Assembly (NCBI GenBank): GCA_016219965.1
Contig: JACRJM010000010.1
Coordinates: forward strand, 154,330-218,329
Origin: Candidatus Schekmanbacteria bacterium
Lineage (GTDB): Bacteria > Schekmanbacteria > GWA2-38-11 > J061
DNA: 64,000 nt
Direction of reading: 5' to 3'
The notes under the pieces were generated by a model, which was not told the origin of the DNA, made no database searches, and saw only the letters and a program-made list of their open reading frames with translations. The position numbers and the translations under genes were made by a program. Below are positions 8,625 to 16,805 of this stretch, piece by piece. How positions within the stretch are numbered: the first letter of the stretch is position 1; each line of letters starts with the position of its first letter.

Positions 8625-10739
8625 TTATTCTTTTTCTATCCTGCAAAGAAGTCCCCTCAACTGATAAGAACCAAAAGCATTATCATAGGGCGGCTGATTG
8701 CTGGTAAGCACATTGGCATTCGACTCCCATACACCGTAATCAGGGCCTTTTAGCTCAGGATACCACCAGCCATGATCAATGCTGATTACCCTCGGGTGTA
8801 TATCATCTGTAATGACGGCTTTCATTCTTGCTCTGCCTCTCGGGGAACTTATGATAATCCAGTCTCCTGAATTTATATTGTATCTGTCTGCAACTTCTCT
8901 ATGGATTTCAGCCTGCGGGAAAGGTCTTTTACTCCTAAGCGATGAGATCTGCCTTCCTTCGCTGTGAAAGAGCTCCATCTTACGGCTTCCGGTAATAAGT
9001 ATATAAGGAAATTCTTTGGCTGTCTCCGGAGCGCTCTCCGGACTCTCAGGGGGCTCCTTATATAATGGAAGAGGGTCATAGCCCATCCTCTCAAGTGTCT
9101 TGCAATATAACTCAACCTTTCGCGACGGTGTCCTGAAACCTTTTATCTCATATTTTCTGTATTCATGAGGAGGGTAAATAAAATGCCTTTCCAATAATTG
9201 CGTGTAATTAATCCCCAAAGGTTGAAGCTGGTAATTCATTATATCCTGTAAACTCTCTTCACTTGCCGGAAGGGAGAGCCTTTTTGCAAGCTCGTTCATT
9301 ATCCATTCATCCTGTCTCGCTTCTCCGAAGCTTGTTATCTTGGGTTGTGCTATAACCATATTCTCAACAACAAGGGGGTAGCCGATGACCTGCTCTACTT
9401 CAGGCCAGAATGCTGCAGGAAGGACATAATCAGCGTGAGCTGCGGTAGGAGTCATGAAGAGGTCGGTGACAACGAGAAGATCAAGCTTTATTAGGCTCTC
9501 ATATACCTCTTTTGCATTTGCAACCGTAGTAAGGGGATTTCCTCCGAAGATAAGAAGCGCTCTTATCCTGTAAGGTTCTCCTGTCCTCATAGCTTTGAAA
9601 AGCGCAGGTATGTGCGCTGACGGCATGAAAGCGCGCCACCCTCCAAGGAGTTTAAACTCATCCGCTCCGAGCCGTTTCTTAGACATCCCCTCCGGAAGTT
9701 TATCCTTCAGGGTAGGATAGCTGTTTATTATGTTCATGCCAAAGATGTCGCCGCCTGGAATATCAATGTTGCCTGTAAGCCCTCTTAATATGGCAATAGC
9801 CCTTACGGTCTGAAGGGAGTTTATATTCTGCTCCAGCCCTAAACCCCATTCAAGTATTGCCGGCTTGTTCAGCGCATATGTCCTTGCCGCCTCTCTAATG
9901 TCATCTGCAGGGACACCTGTTATCATTTCCGCCCATTGAGGGGTGCATTCTTTTACCCGCTCTTTAAGCTCATTAAATCCTATTGTCCATTTCTCAACAA
10001 AGCCCCTGTCATATATTTCCTCATTTATTATTACGTAGATCATGGCAAGGGCAAGGGCTGCATCAGTGCCGGGACGCACAGGGAGCCATTGCCCGCAGAG
10101 CTTTGCTGTCTCAGACCTCCTCGGGTCTATGGCAATGGTTTTGCATCCCTTGCGGAGAGCACGCCTCACAACTATGGAAAGCTCTCCATCAGGGCCTGAC
10201 ACAACAGGGTTATGCCCCCAGAACATTATACATCTGGGGGGAACTTCACCGTAATAATCGCCGGTCACAAATCCGCCGTAGGTGAGATTGCTTACCGTTA
10301 TGCGCGGGATGAAACACTGGGCAAGCCCGGGCTCATACCAGTTGGGAGTGCCAAGCTGGTTTGCAAATCTTACGGTGTGCATATAATGATGGCGTCCGGT
10401 CCCCTGCCCGAGGGCGATGGATTCCGCCCCTAGCTCTTTGCGGAACCTATCAAGCTTTGATGCTATCTCACCTAACGCATCATCCCATGATATCTTTTCC
10501 CATTGGCAGCTTCCTCTTTCACCTTTTCGGCGCAATGGATGTGAGAGTCTTTCCGGATGGTTTGCAATCTCAGCAGTTGCAAGCCCTTTTACACACATCC
10601 ACCCTTTGCTCATGGGTGATTCCGGGTTTCCCCGGACTTTTACCACTTTTCCGTCTTTCACATGGACAAGTGTGCCGCATCCGCCGTGACATATCCTGCA
10701 TACGCTTTTAAAAACTCTATCTGAGCTTGATGGATTCAC
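8625..10739 (-). CDS. Molybdopterin oxidoreductase (DMSO-reductase superfamily), no Tat signal
   Basis: The protein has 704 residues and starts at GTG with AGAGGA just upstream. Cys14, Cys17, Cys21 and Cys49 (CRICHGGCG, then WMCVKG; CX2CX3CX27C) bind one [4Fe-4S] cluster. Molybdopterin-family landmarks follow: WDDALGEIASKL, MFWGHNPVVSGPDGE, IDPRRSET, GLTGNIDIPGG, ILITGSRKMELFHSEGRQ, and the C-terminal molydopterin-dinucleotide-binding domain. Cys142 (AQCFIPR) lies where a metal-ligand Cys is expected in this superfamily. There is no twin-arginine leader, so the enzyme should stay in the cytoplasm. Family relatives include thiosulfate/polysulfide reductases and acetylene hydratase; the substrate cannot be named. 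No FeS or membrane subunit is adjacent, and the next gene downstream encodes an exported haem protein. Confidence 0.87.
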   Translation of the reverse strand: MNPSSSDRVFKSVCRICHGGCGTLVHVKDGKVVKVRGNPESPMSKGWMCVKGLATAEIANHPERLSHPLRRKGERGSCQWEKISWDDALGEIASKLDRFRKELGAESIALGQGTGRHHYMHTVRFANQLGTPNWYEPGLAQCFIPRITVSNLTYGGFVTGDYYGEVPPRCIMFWGHNPVVSGPDGELSIVVRRALRKGCKTIAIDPRRSETAKLCGQWLPVRPGTDAALALAMIYVIINEEIYDRGFVEKWTIGFNELKERVKECTPQWAEMITGVPADDIREAARTYALNKPAILEWGLGLEQNINSLQTVRAIAILRGLTGNIDIPGGDIFGMNIINSYPTLKDKLPEGMSKKRLGADEFKLLGGWRAFMPSAHIPALFKAMRTGEPYRIRALLIFGGNPLTTVANAKEVYESLIKLDLLVVTDLFMTPTAAHADYVLPAAFWPEVEQVIGYPLVVENMVIAQPKITSFGEARQDEWIMNELAKRLSLPASEESLQDIMNYQLQPLGINYTQLLERHFIYPPHEYRKYEIKGFRTPSRKVELYCKTLERMGYDPLPLYKEPPESPESAPETAKEFPYILITGSRKMELFHSEGRQISSLRSKRPFPQAEIHREVADRYNINSGDWIIISSPRGRARMKAVITDDIHPRVISIDHGWWYPELKGPDYGVWESNANVLTSNQPPYDNAFGSYQLRGLLCRIEKE

Positions 10740-10906
10740 TTTCCTCTTTCGCTATCTTCTGCTGTTATTATTCTCAGCCTCTTAAACTACTGATAGGCAA
10801 ACTTTACCATATATATAATGAGAAAGTCAGCTCTATTTGTAACATCACCAAATGCCTTTTTATAAAAAAGTCTTTAAATTTAATATGTTAACCAATAATG
10901 CTCAGA

Positions 10907-10922
10907 TGGCATGCTGCTTGCA
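10907..10922 (+). promoter_or_regulatory. Sigma-54 (-24/-12) promoter
   Basis: TGGCATGCTGCTTGCA matches the RpoN consensus, with the invariant GG and GC 12 nt apart and the flanking TGGCA and TTGCA intact. It lies about 86 nt before the EF-hand gene on the same strand, giving a leader of roughly 75 nt. RpoN promoters need an AAA+ activator; none is encoded nearby. Confidence 0.7.
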
Positions 10923-10955
10923 TAGTACTCGTATGAAAGCTTTTTCAAGTTACGC

Positions 10956-10991
10956 ATTAGTCTAATCATTAGTCTAATCAATGAGTCTAAC
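10956..10991 (+). repeat. Three tandem 12-bp units in the leader of the EF-hand gene
   Basis: Units read ATTAGTCTAATC, ATTAGTCTAATC and AATGAGTCTAAC. The core ATTAGTCTAAT is a perfect odd palindrome. The array ends 4 nt before the AAAGGAG ribosome site, so it could act as an operator or in the transcript leader. Confidence 0.75.
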
Positions 10992-11008
10992 AATTAAAGG
11001 AGAACAAA

Positions 11009-11536
11009 ATGAATGGAATTTCAAGTGTAGATTTTTCATCATCCGTCAATAAGTATTATGACGGAAAGAATAAAAGCGAAGCAAGCAGTAATAATACTTT
11101 CTCAAGCCAGGTAGATTCCCAGATAGATTCCCAAATAGATTCAATGACTGCAACCCTGATAAAAGACAAAGATTCTGACGGGGACAAAGTCCTTTCCTCT
11201 GAAGAGCTTAACATGGATAGCGATACTTTCTCGCAGGTTGACACAAATAAGGATGGTAAGGCCGACAGAGCTGAACTCAATGCATTCTTTCCTGTAAACC
11301 AGATAGACTTTATGTCTTCAAGAGTAATATCGGACAAAGATTCTGACGGAGACAAAGCCCTCAGTGCTCTTGAGCTTAACGCGGACAGTGAAACTTTCGG
11401 CAAAATCGATACAAACGGGGACGGCAAGGCTGACAGAGCTGAACTGAACGCATACTGGCAGACAATGAACAACGCGAATCAGACAGCAAGTGATATTAAT
11501 CCGTCAACTGAAGCGACAGTTAATATAAAAGTGTAA
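11009..11536 (+). CDS. EF-hand calcium-binding protein with four EF loops
   Basis: The ATG follows AAAGGAG at good spacing. The 175-residue acidic protein has four EF-hand loops at about 55-66, 78-89, 111-122 and 134-145. They follow DxDGDxxLSxxE and DxNxDGxADxxE, the second and fourth being DTNKDGKADRAE and DTNGDGKADRAE. Residues 53-90 and 109-146 are near-copies, so the gene arose by an internal duplication. A Ser/Gln/Asp-rich N terminus has a short VDSQIDSQID repeat. There is no signal peptide or membrane segment. The role is unknown: calcium buffer, sensor or structural protein. The gene stands alone on the plus strand between two minus-strand blocks and has its own RpoN-type promoter and leader repeats. 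The stop lies only 4 nt from the convergent glycosyltransferase stop. Confidence 0.85.
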   Translation: MNGISSVDFSSSVNKYYDGKNKSEASSNNTFSSQVDSQIDSQIDSMTATLIKDKDSDGDKVLSSEELNMDSDTFSQVDTNKDGKADRAELNAFFPVNQIDFMSSRVISDKDSDGDKALSALELNADSETFGKIDTNGDGKADRAELNAYWQTMNNANQTASDINPSTEATVNIKV

Positions 11537-11540
11537 CCGG

Positions 11541-12500
11541 CTAAAATACAAGTCCCCATATTACGCCGCACCCTATTGAGAGGGCTCTCAGCATTAGCAT
11601 GAATGGAGCAGTCATTGCTACGGGGAGATCTTTTTTAAAAGCAAAGATTATAAATGGCAAACTTATCGTGAAAAAACCTATTGCCGGTATAATCACAAAA
11701 TATGCTCCCGCCAGAGGATAAAAGAGCGAAATGAAAGCTCCGGCGGCAACAAGGAATAAAAAAAGGATCTGAAGTTTAAGCGACTGCGGCGTATATGTGT
11801 CCTTCATCATCTTGTCAGGAAACCGCCTGTAAACTACCATTCTCCAGTATCCGCGCCAGAACTTAAGCCTTGTGTAACGCAATACCGTATCAGGGTGATT
11901 AAGGTGGCAAACAATTGCATCCGGATTAAACACCATTTTAACGCCAAGTCCAGAAAGCTTATAGGAAAGTTCCGTATCCTCATTATTTGCAACCGGGAAA
12001 CTTCTGTCAAACCCCCCGGCTTTTAAGAATATTTCTTTTCTGTAACCGGCTGAATATGTATCAACCATGTCAATCGAGTCTGCCTTCTTTAACATCTCAA
12101 ATCGTTCTTCAAACTCAACCTGTGCAAAGCGGGCAACAAGACTTCTCTGCTCCGTCCTGTAAGCTCCCTTGACTGCTCCGGTCTCGCTGTCTTCGAAAGG
12201 AGCTGTCATCTGTGCTATCCAGTCTTTGGCAGGGACACAATCAGAATCAGTAAAAAGAATGATATCACCTTTCGCTTCATCAACCCCGCGATTTCTCGCA
12301 GCCGCAGGACCAGCGTTTTTCTGCCTTATAACTTTTGCTCCCAGCGACTCAGCAATCCCGGCAGTTTTATCAGTGGAACCGTCATCCACAACGATTACTT
12401 CATAACTTTCCCTTCCATAGGTCTGATCAAGCAATGCCTTAAGACATTCACCTATGGTTTTCTCAGCATTATAAGCAGGGATGATGATTGAAATTTTCAT
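11541..12500 (-). CDS. Glycosyltransferase family 2, membrane-anchored
   Basis: The 319-residue enzyme begins with the GT-A fold signature SIIIPAYNAEKTI, then VVDDGSTDKT, a DSD metal-binding motif at about 94-96 (LFTDSDC) and NNEDTELSYKL as the acceptor/catalytic ED region. Two or three hydrophobic helices in the C-terminal 80 residues anchor it to the inner membrane. It transfers a sugar from a nucleotide donor to a growing glycan; donor and acceptor are not predictable. It is the last gene of the long glycan locus and follows a 235-nt gap that carries two palindromic repeats. Confidence 0.88.
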   Translation of the reverse strand: MKISIIIPAYNAEKTIGECLKALLDQTYGRESYEVIVVDDGSTDKTAGIAESLGAKVIRQKNAGPAAARNRGVDEAKGDIILFTDSDCVPAKDWIAQMTAPFEDSETGAVKGAYRTEQRSLVARFAQVEFEERFEMLKKADSIDMVDTYSAGYRKEIFLKAGGFDRSFPVANNEDTELSYKLSGLGVKMVFNPDAIVCHLNHPDTVLRYTRLKFWRGYWRMVVYRRFPDKMMKDTYTPQSLKLQILFLFLVAAGAFISLFYPLAGAYFVIIPAIGFFTISLPFIIFAFKKDLPVAMTAPFMLMLRALSIGCGVIWGLVF

Positions 12501-12560
12501 TTAGAAAACCACTTTCTATTTAATCGGCTCAGAAAAAATCTTTTTTTTAGCGGTGGCAAT

Positions 12561-12622
12561 TGGCTTGGCAGTTCCTGTGGAAGGCACCTGCTGTTTAGTG
12601 CCGGAACAGGACTGACAAGCCA
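12561..12622 (+). repeat. Palindromic intergenic repeat, copy A (62 bp)
   Basis: It starts TGGCTTGGCAGT and ends ACTGACAAGCCA, so the ends are inverted repeats. It is the same as 15555-15616 except at 3 of 62 positions. The core GCACCTGCTGTTTAGTGC at 12584-12601 recurs, inverted and slightly changed, in element C. Confidence 0.85.
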
Positions 12623-12666
12623 CCTCTCGTCTTAATTCACATTTAAAATATCTTAATTCCATGCTA

Positions 12667-12734
12667 AGCTGGTTTGGCGGATTCCCCCGAAGGCGCATGA
12701 AGCTTTAAGCCTGAGGGGGACCGGCAAGCCAGCT
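12667..12734 (-). repeat. Long palindrome directly after a radical-SAM gene (element D)
   Basis: Arms AGCTGGTTTG...CGG..CCCCC and GGGGG.CCG...CAAGCCAGCT pair over most of 20 bases around a central loop. The tips resemble those of copies A and B. It begins 2 nt past the stop codon at 12736, so it may end or protect that transcript. Confidence 0.7.
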
Positions 12735-12735
12735 C

Positions 12736-14199
12736 TTACTCTTTTTCACTGATATCTGAACCCTTTACCAGATACTTGATAAACGTCCTTGCGCTCTTTG
12801 CAGTCCTTTTTATCTCTTCCGGATGCATTATCATCTGCATCATCTTATATAGGAGATATCCGGGGCGCAGATAAAAAGACCGTCTGGCATAATCACAGAA
12901 TTTTACAATTTCAGCCGAAGAAAGTTTCTCAGTCCTTATTACCGTGTTGTGAAGACCATCAGGGGTAAGCCACTTCGAAAAATCATCTGTGGAGATCAAG
13001 CCCCGCTCCTTGTACCAGTTGTAAGCCTCTGTACCCGGATAGATCATCACCGGATAGAACTGCACTGTGTCGGGCTTTAATCTTTTTGCAAGCTCAAGGG
13101 TTTCCATGAGAGTCTCTTTTGTCTCCCCCGGGAGCCCTGCCATGAAACAGCCGTGAATAAGGATGCCGGCTCTTCTGGCATTTTTCATAAACCCTTCCAT
13201 GTCTTCAACGGTGATTTTCTTTTTCATATTCTCGAGGATCAACTGACTGCCGCTCTCAAAGCCAACACAGAAACAGCGGCACCCGGCCTCTTTCATTATC
13301 TTCATGGTATCATAATCAAGCCCCACGCGTGCATTGGCTGTCCATGAGATATTTATCTTTTCCCTGATTATGGACTTCGCAAGCTCTTCACATCTTTTTT
13401 TATTTACTGTAATGGTATCATCTTCAAAAAAGACCGCTTTTGCCTGCGGGAAATTTTCAACTATATATTTCATCTCAGCTACAACACTCTCTATGGAGCG
13501 GAGCCTGAACTTTCTCCCCATGAGGGTTTGCGGATAAACGCAGAATGTGCAGGGGAAAGGACATCCCCTGCTTGTAGTGATAGTCACCATTGGATAAAGG
13601 GCATTTGGGTTAAAGTAATTCTCTATTTTAAGGAACTTCTTGTAAACCGAACTCACAAATGGAAAAGCATCAAGGTCTTCCGTAAAAGCCCTCTGTGGAT
13701 TGTGAATGATTTTATCGCCGTCACGAAAACTTAAACCTGATACTTCCTTTAAATCTTTTTTCCCGGAAAGTACTGCTGCAAGCTCAACCAATGTCTGGTC
13801 ATATTCGTAACGTGCAACGGCATCAACCCTGCCGTCAATGCGGATCACTTCGTCAGAAAGCGCCGACACATGTGTTCCCACAAGGACAATGAATGATGAG
13901 GGGAATATGTCCTTCAACCTTCCTGCAACATCAACATCATTATAAATGCTCGGAGTGCTCGTATCGAGGACTATAAGATCAGGAGAAAATCTTTTCCCCC
14001 GCTCAATAACTTCTTCAAAGGAATACCCGTCAGCAGGGGCATCTATTAGGTCAATCTCATGTCCCGCCTTTTGAAGCGCCCCGGCAGCATAGGCAAGCCA
14101 CATCGGGTAATAGAGTGTGCCGCTCTTGGTGACAGCAGGGCTTCTCTGCGGACGGGAAAATTTTTTAAGATATGGAGGATTAAGCAGAAGTACATTCAT
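12736..14199 (-). CDS. B12-binding domain/radical SAM enzyme
   Basis: The 487-residue protein has an N-terminal cobalamin-binding Rossmann domain (about 1-145: LLLNPPYL, DLIVLDTSTPS, VLVGTHVSAL). A radical SAM barrel follows, with Cys213, Cys217 and Cys220 in RGCPFPCTFC (CX3CX2C) and the GFESGSQ and LPGETKETL segments. The BchE/HpnJ-like class carries out methylations, ring closures or C-C bond changes on unactivated carbons. A basic, partly hydrophobic C-terminal region (about 430-470) may meet the membrane. It abuts the DUF362-ferredoxin gene upstream with no gap, so that protein could supply electrons. The substrate is unknown; a lipid or glycolipid fits the locus. Confidence 0.87.
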   Translation of the reverse strand: MNVLLLNPPYLKKFSRPQRSPAVTKSGTLYYPMWLAYAAGALQKAGHEIDLIDAPADGYSFEEVIERGKRFSPDLIVLDTSTPSIYNDVDVAGRLKDIFPSSFIVLVGTHVSALSDEVIRIDGRVDAVARYEYDQTLVELAAVLSGKKDLKEVSGLSFRDGDKIIHNPQRAFTEDLDAFPFVSSVYKKFLKIENYFNPNALYPMVTITTSRGCPFPCTFCVYPQTLMGRKFRLRSIESVVAEMKYIVENFPQAKAVFFEDDTITVNKKRCEELAKSIIREKINISWTANARVGLDYDTMKIMKEAGCRCFCVGFESGSQLILENMKKKITVEDMEGFMKNARRAGILIHGCFMAGLPGETKETLMETLELAKRLKPDTVQFYPVMIYPGTEAYNWYKERGLISTDDFSKWLTPDGLHNTVIRTEKLSSAEIVKFCDYARRSFYLRPGYLLYKMMQMIMHPEEIKRTAKSARTFIKYLVKGSDISEKE

Positions 14200-15438
14200 T
14201 TATGTTACCTTTCTTGTTATTTCATCATATTGTCTAAGCTGTTCCGCGAGGAACCCCTGCTTCCCTTTGAACTCAATCGCATGAACAGGGCAGACAAGAA
14301 AACAGTATAGACATCCTATACAACCGTTATCTGTGTTTTCCAGCTCAATAGGAAGACTAATGCCGACAGGGCAGTAATCCGCACATTTCCTGCATCCTTC
14401 AAGGCAAAGGTCCTCTCTGAACCTTAGCCCTTCAAGAAACATCTCCTCCTTTATATAGTTGTCCTGCCTTAACCCTGTCTTAAAAAGAATAGCCCCGAAG
14501 AAGGATGTTGTGCAAAGATAGTTGAAAAGTGCTGTATTGCGGACCGCCAGAAAATACTTCTGCCGCTTCGGGCTGTGTATGAAAGATGCAAAAAAGTTAG
14601 CCTTAGGCTCAATGAATTTTTTCGATATCCCTGAAAGGTCAAACTCATCTGCAAATTTGCGGTGCTCCGGTGTTATTAAACCTGAATCAGCGGCAGCTTT
14701 AAGTACTCCGATCTTTTTGTAATCAAAAGTGGCGATCTTTGCACAGACCAGGTCTATGAGGTATGGGTCAGTTCCGGTAATAATTACACCTGTTCTTACG
14801 GGCGTTCCGCGCGTAGGTCCGAGCCCCTCCATTGATATTATGCCGTCAACTATATGGAGATGTGGTTTTACAACTTTATTAATATTAAGAATATTGCGGG
14901 CAAGGCTCTTATGGGCCTTTTTTTTATTGTCCTGTCCTACAAGGCATCCTATAAGATTTTTAATGGAAAGACTCATCCCTGCCTCAAAGTGGGTCTTGAT
15001 CTTTGGCATATTTATAAAAAAATCTGCCTCAACACATTCCCTTGCGACATCCGCTTTTATCCCATTTTCAAAATCTATCTCCAATTTATCAGAATAATTG
15101 AGGTCAATTACTTTCACACCATAATGATTTGCAAGCCTGTCAACGGCAAGCCTTGAGATAACGCTGATATTGCTCCTGTAAAATCCGCTGTTCGTCCCTT
15201 CCCCGATGGTAATGTCCCCGTATCCCTTCTCCCTGAGATATTCTATCATGGCAGCGACAATCCGCAGATCTGTAGTGTTACCTGTGAGTGCATTCATGTT
15301 GCTATTCAGATTTGGCTTGATCAGTATCTTCGCTGACTTTGAAGAAGGGAAAAGGTCGTTATAGGTCTCAAGGGTATTAAAGAGCTTCTCCCTTATCTCC
15401 CCCCTTGATCCCACCTTTAATAGATCAAACCTAAACAT
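14200..15438 (-). CDS. DUF362 protein fused to a 2x[4Fe-4S] ferredoxin domain
   Basis: The protein has 412 residues. The N-terminal 270 match the DUF362 fold (ILIKPNLNSN, IGEGTNSGF, FINMPKIKTH, SIKNLIGC, GLGPTRGTP). The C-terminal part has two ferredoxin-type clusters: CLEGCRKCADYCPVG and CIGCLYCFLVCPVHA. DUF362 ferredoxins are uncharacterised or linked to electron delivery in anaerobes. It ends exactly where the B12-radical-SAM gene begins, so a role as its reductant is a reasonable inference. A 191-nt gap with two palindromic repeats separates it from the GT9 gene upstream. Confidence 0.85.
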   Translation of the reverse strand: MFRFDLLKVGSRGEIREKLFNTLETYNDLFPSSKSAKILIKPNLNSNMNALTGNTTDLRIVAAMIEYLREKGYGDITIGEGTNSGFYRSNISVISRLAVDRLANHYGVKVIDLNYSDKLEIDFENGIKADVARECVEADFFINMPKIKTHFEAGMSLSIKNLIGCLVGQDNKKKAHKSLARNILNINKVVKPHLHIVDGIISMEGLGPTRGTPVRTGVIITGTDPYLIDLVCAKIATFDYKKIGVLKAAADSGLITPEHRKFADEFDLSGISKKFIEPKANFFASFIHSPKRQKYFLAVRNTALFNYLCTTSFFGAILFKTGLRQDNYIKEEMFLEGLRFREDLCLEGCRKCADYCPVGISLPIELENTDNGCIGCLYCFLVCPVHAIEFKGKQGFLAEQLRQYDEITRKVT

Positions 15439-15478
15439 AGTTTTTCCAGTAATCCCAAAAAATAGTTTTTGTTAATCC

Positions 15479-15545
15479 AGAAGCGGCAGCGATTTGCACT
15501 CTGCACTGAACAGCAGGTGCTCCCGTGCAAACCACAGCCGCTTCT
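15479..15545 (-). repeat. Palindromic intergenic repeat C
   Basis: Outer arms AGAAGCGGC/GCCGCTTCT and inner arms TTTGCAC/GTGCAAA enclose GCACTGAACAGCAGGTGC, which is the reverse complement of the A/B core with two changes. It lies 9 bp from copy B. Confidence 0.75.
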
Positions 15546-15554
15546 GTGCTCAGA

Positions 15555-15616
15555 TGGCTTGGCAGTTCCTGCGGAAGGCACCTGCTGTTTAGTACCGGAG
15601 CAGGACTGACAAGCCA
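15555..15616 (+). repeat. Palindromic intergenic repeat, copy B (62 bp)
   Basis: It is a 95% copy of 12561-12622 in the same orientation, with the same TGGCTTG/CAAGCCA inverted ends. It starts 13 nt past the stop of the GT9 gene. Confidence 0.85.
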
Positions 15617-15629
15617 GCTGCTAGATTTA

Positions 15630-16805
15630 TCAACATAGAATCTCATCTATTGCATTTTTAACATCTTCTGTCTTCACTGCCAAGATGCAGTTTTCCCCTT
15701 TATCTATATATGGGCACTCCTTCTCATTGCACGGGCAGCAGGGATATTCTTTTTTCAGTATAATGCACCTGTTCCCTATGGGCCGCCACTGTGCCACCGA
15801 CTCCGGACCAGAAATCAAAACAACGGGCACGCCGGCACAGGCTGCGATATGTGACGGACCGCTGCTTGTACCAATAAAAAGCCGGCACATATCAAAAATC
15901 GCCTTTAACTCTTTTAATGAACCGGTTGTTCCTGCCGCGGAAATAACAGAGCTATCGCAACCTATCATTTCTCTTAGTCTGTCAACAACCGGAGCTTCAC
16001 CATAAGCACCTGTCAGAATTATCTTTGCCCCATGATTTGATACAAGATAACGGCCAACTTCGCCATATCTCTCAAGCGGCCACTGCTTCAGGGGAAGTCT
16101 TGCACCCTGATGAATCACAACCGTAACATCATTATTATTGATATTATACCTGCTAAAAAATAATTTTGCGAATCCCCTCTCTTTTTCTCCAATGAACATC
16201 TCCGGCAAAGCCGTCTTATCAACCTTAGCGCCAAGAGTCTCCGCTATGATTGTGTGATATGCTGATTCATGTGTGTGCGGCGGATAATCGGCTACGGTAG
16301 TAAGTAAAAACCATCCCCCTGATGAGGCAAAGCTCACCCTGAACGGTATCCTTCCAAGGACAGTCAAAAGAAAGATGTTGCGTGCATCACCGCGAAAGTC
16401 AGCGGCAAGGGTAAAACGCTCTTTTCTTATCAATGACAAAACACTCCTGTACTCGCTTAAAGCAGTTTTAAAGTCTTTTTTAAAAAACCATGGTGGATCA
16501 TAGGTTATAATTCTGTCTATATAAGGGTTGCCTTCAAGCACTTCGCGCGACTTAGATGACACAAGGTAAGAGATATGCGATTGGGGGAACCTTTCTCTTA
16601 TCCCTTTCAATGTATGGGTTGTGAGCAGGACATCACCGATGTAGTCTGCGCGGATAAGTAGGATTTTCTGAGGACTATCCGGAACAGGCTTTCTCCCGAC
16701 TATCTTCCATGGCATAAAAATATGACACAAAGCCCATAAGAAAAATCCTGCAAGGTCTATAAAAAAAACTATTATCTTTGTCCGAGTATTTACAAATTTA
16801 TACAA
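15630..16805 (-). CDS. Glycosyltransferase family 9 (heptosyltransferase-like)
   Basis: The 391-residue protein has the GT9 N-domain phrase LIRADYIGDVLLTT (about 49-62) and the C-domain donor site GTSSGPSHIAAC with VVLISGP. It resembles ADP-heptose:LPS heptosyltransferases, which act at the cytoplasmic face on lipid-A core. A Cys-rich C-terminal stretch (CCPCNEKECPY) is common in this family. A hydrophobic N-terminal segment (11-33) is extra and may anchor it. It overlaps the upstream membrane transferase by 16 nt, so the genes are translationally coupled. The exact sugar is unknown. Confidence 0.88.
   Translation of the reverse strand: MYKFVNTRTKIIVFFIDLAGFFLWALCHIFMPWKIVGRKPVPDSPQKILLIRADYIGDVLLTTHTLKGIRERFPQSHISYLVSSKSREVLEGNPYIDRIITYDPPWFFKKDFKTALSEYRSVLSLIRKERFTLAADFRGDARNIFLLTVLGRIPFRVSFASSGGWFLLTTVADYPPHTHESAYHTIIAETLGAKVDKTALPEMFIGEKERGFAKLFFSRYNINNNDVTVVIHQGARLPLKQWPLERYGEVGRYLVSNHGAKIILTGAYGEAPVVDRLREMIGCDSSVISAAGTTGSLKELKAIFDMCRLFIGTSSGPSHIAACAGVPVVLISGPESVAQWRPIGNRCIILKKEYPCCPCNEKECPYIDKGENCILAVKTEDVKNAIDEILC

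Noticed and set aside
11056..11472. Minus-strand open frame of 138 codons opposite the EF-hand gene
   Set aside because: It is the antisense of the duplicated EF loops (Leu/Ser-rich), without its own start signal; the plus-strand gene has motifs, a promoter and a ribosome site.
12516..12698. 60-codon minus-strand open frame in the gap after the radical-SAM gene
   Set aside because: It lies over the palindromic repeats and has no family match or ribosome site.
15431..15646. 71-codon minus-strand open frame between the GT9 and DUF362 genes
   Set aside because: It spans repeats B and C and overlaps both neighbours; the coding pattern comes from the repeats.
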